From Mycobacterium sp. (GTDB lineage: Bacteria > Actinomycetota > Actinomycetes > Mycobacteriales > Mycobacteriaceae), in the NCBI GenBank assembly GCA_016197405.1, contig JACPVR010000003.1, positions 1 to 64,000 on the forward strand: 64,000 nucleotides of DNA, written 5' to 3'. Position numbers and translations under genes: made by a program. Shown here one piece after another: positions 60,990-64,000 of the stretch. The notes beneath the pieces were generated by a model. It ran no database searches. It was not told where the DNA came from and saw only the letters and a list, made by a program, of their open reading frames with translations. Position 1 is the stretch's first letter, and each line of letters begins with the position of its first letter.

Positions 60990-61003
60990 GGGGGAAAACC
61001 CCC
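60990..61003. promoter_or_regulatory. G5-A4-C5 hairpin in the kinase/TDT divergent promoter region
   Basis: GGGGGAAAACCCCC (60990-61003) is a 5-bp stem with an A4 centre between the minus-strand kinase start (60929) and the plus-strand TDT start (61032). It could be an operator for the response regulator; alone it is weak evidence. Confidence 0.3.
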
Positions 61004-61031
61004 GGATCGCGAATCGCAGTAGGCTGCCGAC

Positions 61032-62156
61032 GTGTCGAGCCCGCAGAGACGTGTCGAGGTACTGGGCAATATCGGTCCCAACTGGTTCGCCTCGGTCATG
61101 GGCACCGGGATCGTCGCCACCGCGGCGGCCTCCCTGCCGGTACACGTGCCGGGTCTGCAGACCTTCGCGCGCGTGGTGTGGGTTATCGCCGCGCTGCTGC
61201 TGGTGGTCCTGATCGTGGTGATCGGCGGGCACTGGCTGCGTCATCCCACCGTTGCGCGCACCCATGCCCGGAACCCGCAGATGGCGCATTTCTACGGGGC
61301 GGCGCCGATGGCGTTGATGACGGTCGGCGGCGGTGCCCTCCTGGTGGGCAAGGATCTGATCGGCGAACGCGTCGCGGTGGACCTGGCGTGGGTGTTGTGG
61401 ACCGCGGGCACCCTCGGCGGTCTCTTCACCGCGGTGAGCATCCCGTACCTGATGTTCACCCAATACCGGGTGGAAGCCGACGCCGCATTCGGCGGCTGGC
61501 TGATGCCGGTGGTCCCGCCGATGGTGTCGGCAGCCACCGGAGCGTTGTTGATCCCGCATATGGCGCCGGGTACCGGGCAGCAGACACTGCTGTACGGCTG
61601 CTATGCCATGTTCGGTCTGTCGCTGATGGCTTCGATCCTGATCATCGCGATGATCTGGACGCGGCTGACGCTGTACGGCACATCGGGTTCGGCGCGGGTG
61701 CCCACGCTGTGGATCGTGTTGGGCCCGCTTGGGCAATCCATCACCGCGGCAGGGCTTCTCGGCACCAATGCGGCCCTGGCGGTCAAGCCGGAGATCGCCG
61801 AGGATCTCAGCGTCTTCGCGATCCTCTACGGCGTCCCGGTCTGGGGATTCGCGGTGCTGTGGATTGCGTTGGCGATGTCGCTGACCGTGCGGACGCTGCG
61901 GCGCGGGATGCCGTTCGCATTGACGTGGTGGAGCCTGACCTTTCCGGTCGGCACCTTCGTCACCGGCACCACGCAGCTTGCGGTGCACACCGGGCTGCCG
62001 GCCTTCCGGTATGCCGCCGCTCTGGCCTATCTGGGCCTGTTGACCACCTGGATCGTCGTCGCGGTGCGCACGACCGGCGGCAGTGTGCGGGGCAACCTAT
62101 TCGCGCCGCCGCCCAGCGGCGGGCCCATCAAAGCCTTCAAAGACCCGGCATCCTGA
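61032..62156 (+). CDS. TDT-family carrier (TehA/Mae1/SSU1-like)
   Basis: A 374-residue membrane protein with ten predicted helices. GPNWFASVMGTGIVATAAASL (about 15-35) and TFPVGTFVTGTTQLAVHTG (about 303-321) are TDT-family signatures. Members export tellurite, C4-dicarboxylates or sulfite, or act as anion channels, so substrate cannot be assigned; with sulfur genes 5 kb away, sulfite is one option. The GTG start sits six bases after TAGGCT (61020-61025), a leaderless pattern. It converges with the VOC gene (9-bp gap). Confidence 0.85.
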   Translation: MSSPQRRVEVLGNIGPNWFASVMGTGIVATAAASLPVHVPGLQTFARVVWVIAALLLVVLIVVIGGHWLRHPTVARTHARNPQMAHFYGAAPMALMTVGGGALLVGKDLIGERVAVDLAWVLWTAGTLGGLFTAVSIPYLMFTQYRVEADAAFGGWLMPVVPPMVSAATGALLIPHMAPGTGQQTLLYGCYAMFGLSLMASILIIAMIWTRLTLYGTSGSARVPTLWIVLGPLGQSITAAGLLGTNAALAVKPEIAEDLSVFAILYGVPVWGFAVLWIALAMSLTVRTLRRGMPFALTWWSLTFPVGTFVTGTTQLAVHTGLPAFRYAAALAYLGLLTTWIVVAVRTTGGSVRGNLFAPPPSGGPIKAFKDPAS

Positions 62157-62165
62157 ACTGCCGGC

Positions 62166-62579
62166 TCATTTCGGCGCCGACAGCTCCAGGGCGATGTTGT
62201 CGGGATCGCGGAACTCCAGGATGAACATGGCGCCGATATCCTTGACGCCGGCGTGCGGGATGCCGAGATCATCGAGATGTGCTGCGGCCGCGTCGATATC
62301 GGCCTTGCTCGGCACTTTGAATGCCAGATGGTCCAGTCCCACCCGGTCCTCGTCGAATGCCCCGGTCGCCACCGGACGCAGCCCGATCAGCCCGTCGCCG
62401 AACCGGTAGATGACACCGCCGAACAGAAAACTCAACTCGGCCCTGGTCTTCTCGTCGGCGTCGGCGGGCACCTCGATGGCGACCGGCCAGCCGAAGACAC
62501 TTTCGTAGAACTGCCGCGAACGCGCGATATCGGTGACGGTGAGCCTGATGTGCGAGAACTCGGTGGTGGTTATTGTCAT
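62166..62579 (-). CDS. VOC/glyoxalase-bleomycin resistance-like protein
   Basis: A 137-residue vicinal-oxygen-chelate protein. FSHIRLTVTDIARSRQFYESVFGWPV (1-33) and GLDHLAFKVPSKADIDAAAAHL form the two beta-alpha-beta-beta-beta modules; H10, H82 and E128 (EFRDPDNIALELSAPK) are the likely metal ligands, better conserved than in the VOC protein at 15814. The reaction is unknown. The start at 62579 drops a non-homologous upstream extension. It is divergent from the LLM gene (94-bp gap). Confidence 0.82.
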   Translation of the reverse strand: MTITTTEFSHIRLTVTDIARSRQFYESVFGWPVAIEVPADADEKTRAELSFLFGGVIYRFGDGLIGLRPVATGAFDEDRVGLDHLAFKVPSKADIDAAAAHLDDLGIPHAGVKDIGAMFILEFRDPDNIALELSAPK

Positions 62580-62673
62580 CCACCCACTCTGCCAGTGCAC
62601 GCAAACCTGACGTCGCGCGCCCATTACCTGCGGTCTGGTCGGCGCGGCGCCGATCCGTGCCAGAATCGCGAAC

Positions 62674-63576
62674 GTGCGCATTGGGATGACGTTGCCGGTG
62701 ATGGAACCTGACCTGGACGCGGCAGTGCTGCGGGAGTGGACCGAGATCATCGACAACGGGCCGTTCTCATCGCTGGCCTGGGGTGAGCGCATAGCCTTCA
62801 CCAACCCAGACAGCCTGACGTTGCTGGGCGCCCTGGCCGCCTGGACCGAGCGGGTGGAGCTGGTGGCGACGGTCATCGTGCCCCAGCTGCACGACCCGGT
62901 GATGTGTGCCAAGGCGCTGGCGACCGGTGACCTGCTCTCCGGTGGCCGGCTCACCGTCGGGATCGGCGTGGGCGGCCGGCATGAGGACTACCTCGCCGTC
63001 GGTGCCGACCCCGCCACCCAGACCATGCGTGAGATGGCCGACCGCGTCGCGCTCATGCGCAGGGTTTGGGCCGGCGAGAAGCTCACCGAATCGGTACTTC
63101 CGGTCGGGCCGGTCCCGATCACCCCCGGCGGCCCGCGGCTGCTGGTCGGGACCATCGGACCCAAGACCGTGCGCAGCGCGGCGGCCTGGGCCGACGGGCT
63201 GGCCGGTATCACCATGGACCTCGACGTCGCCAAGCAGAACGAACTGTTCGACGTCGCGCGCGACGCATGGAAACAGGCCGGTAAGCCGGCACCGCATCTG
63301 GCCACCTCGTTCTGGTTCGCGATGGCCAAACCGGGTGACACCGGCCAGGCCCGCTCCCAGGTGCACCACCATCTGCGCCGGTACATGAACTGGATTCCGG
63401 TCGAGCTGGTCGATGCCATCGCCCCGAGCACCGGTTGGTCGGGTGACGAGGACGACCTGGCCGCCACCCTGCGTGCCTTCGAAGCCGTCGGCACCGACGA
63501 AATCCATCTGATCCCAACCAGTTCCGATATCGACCAGCTCCGGCGGGTCGCCGATGTGGTGAAGGACTTCACATGA
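62674..63576 (+). CDS. LLM-class F420-dependent oxidoreductase
   Basis: A 300-residue luciferase-like protein. [16 protein letters not shown], then [28 protein letters not shown] and [21 protein letters not shown], are marks of the actinobacterial F420-type group. The substrate is unknown. GTG 62674 follows CAGAAT (62661-62666) by seven bases, so the mRNA is probably leaderless. Its TGA overlaps the ATG of the lactate-monooxygenase gene (ATGA), linking the two in translation. Confidence 0.87.
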   Translation: MRIGMTLPVMEPDLDAAVLREWTEIIDNGPFSSLAWGERIAFTNPDSLTLLGALAAWTERVELVATVIVPQLHDPVMCAKALATGDLLSGGRLTVGIGVGGRHEDYLAVGADPATQTMREMADRVALMRRVWAGEKLTESVLPVGPVPITPGGPRLLVGTIGPKTVRSAAAWADGLAGITMDLDVAKQNELFDVARDAWKQAGKPAPHLATSFWFAMAKPGDTGQARSQVHHHLRRYMNWIPVELVDAIAPSTGWSGDEDDLAATLRAFEAVGTDEIHLIPTSSDIDQLRRVADVVKDFT

Positions 63577-64000
63577 GCATGAGCGCACCGTTCGGCGCCT
63601 ACCAGTACGAGATCTACTTCCAGGGACTGACCGGCGTGCTGCCGAGTCTGCCGATGACCTACGCCGAACTGGAGTCGCGGGCCCAGCAGGTGCTGTCACC
63701 GTCGGTATGGTCCTACGTCGCCGGCGGAGCGGGCGACGAGCACACCCAGGACGGCAATGTGGCGGCGTTTCGCCGATGGGGCCTGATACCGCGCATGCTC
63801 GTCGGGGCCAAAGAACGCGACTTGTCGGTCGAGTTGTGGGGAAAGCGCTGGCCGGCACCGATTTTCATGGCGCCGATCGGCGTCATCGCGTTATGCGCGC
63901 AGGACGGGCACGGCGACCTCGCGACGGCGCGGGCCGCGGCGGCCACCGGTGTACCGATGTGCGTCTCGACTCTCGTCGAGGATCCGATGGAGGATGTCGC
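63573..64000 (+). CDS. Lactate 2-monooxygenase-like FMN enzyme (5' part, cut by window edge)
   Basis: The first 142 residues of an FMN-dependent alpha-hydroxy-acid enzyme. [59 protein letters not shown] and [20 protein letters not shown] closely follow Mycobacterium smegmatis lactate 2-monooxygenase, which converts L-lactate and O2 to acetate and CO2. The catalytic His and substrate Arg would lie beyond the window. It is translationally coupled to the preceding LLM gene. Confidence 0.85.
   Translation, partial: MSMSAPFGAYQYEIYFQGLTGVLPSLPMTYAELESRAQQVLSPSVWSYVAGGAGDEHTQDGNVAAFRRWGLIPRMLVGAKERDLSVELWGKRWPAPIFMAPIGVIALCAQDGHGDLATARAAAATGVPMCVSTLVEDPMEDV

Noticed and set aside
59628..61988. Histidine kinase of 786 residues starting at 61988
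   Set aside because: The first 353 residues would be antisense to the TDT carrier, are Arg/His/Gln-rich and have no domain; the kinase begins at MVAITDN (60929).
1..64000. tRNA, rRNA, CRISPR array or prophage
   Set aside because: No cloverleaf-like GTTCGAATC arm with acceptor pairing, no regularly spaced direct repeats of 25-40 nt, and no phage structural or integrase genes were seen by eye.

Overview
The window is about 67% GC, gene-dense, and uses many GTG/TTG starts with four-base ATGA/GTGA overlaps. Its gene order reads like Mycobacterium tuberculosis (Mtb) Rv1255c to Rv1287: tetR-cyp130-[insert]-Rv1257c-tap-[insert]-udgB-Rv1261c-Rv1262c-amiB2-[insert]-Rv1264-[insert]-Rv1272c/Rv1273c-lprB-lprC-Rv1276c-Rv1277-Rv1278-[insert]-oppA/D/C/B-canA-cysD-cysNC-[insert]-Rv1287. 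I recognised this order from protein sequence and memory, not from a search. The extra blocks and F420-type enzymes suggest a fast-growing environmental Mycolicibacterium-like species. No tRNA, rRNA, CRISPR array or prophage was seen.

Layout. 0-2.5 kb: the end of an IS30-type insertion that removed the front of a siderophore-interacting protein gene, then a TetR regulator translationally coupled to cyp130. 2.5-10.2 kb: cupin, NmrA-like reductase, MFS exporter, ThrE-like exporter, split-barrel flavoprotein, FAD-linked oxidase and the Tap efflux pump. 10.3-13 kb: a soluble Ser/Thr kinase and an asparagine permease with a structured upstream region. 13-18.6 kb: udgB, F420-type enzymes, HIT and VOC proteins, an AraC regulator and amiB2.

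18.6-27.7 kb is the most distinctive block: a cyclase-ATPase fusion, a small L12-like protein, and a divergent catabolic locus. In that locus an NTF2-FAD monooxygenase (coupled to a deoxyinosine-DNA glycosylase) faces a butanediol-type dehydrogenase, an acetoin-type reductase and a GAF regulator. A 46-bp nested, fully symmetric palindrome lies between the two arms.

27.8-40 kb: an Rv1264-type adenylyl cyclase, an AIM24 protein, a possible ribbon-helix-helix protein with 8-nt tandem repeats before its start, a heterodimeric ABC exporter, lipoproteins LprB/LprC, a SixA phosphatase, and an SbcCD-like repair pair behind a promoter matching the LexA-independent (PafBC/RecA-NDp) DNA-damage motif. 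40-58 kb is sulfur- and peptide-related: a two-gene monooxygenase unit like those that desulfurise organosulfur compounds, OppBCDA, carbonic anhydrase, CysD, CysN-CysC, a CysQ-like phosphatase and an Rrf2 regulator. 58-64 kb: a histidine kinase-response regulator-DUF4097 operon, a TDT-family carrier, and an LLM oxidoreductase coupled to a lactate 2-monooxygenase gene cut by the window edge.

Two further themes recur. Several convergent gene pairs are separated only by long perfect palindromes that probably terminate transcription from both sides. Many genes have a TANNNT -10 box 5-7 nt before an ATG/GTG, which suggests leaderless mRNAs.
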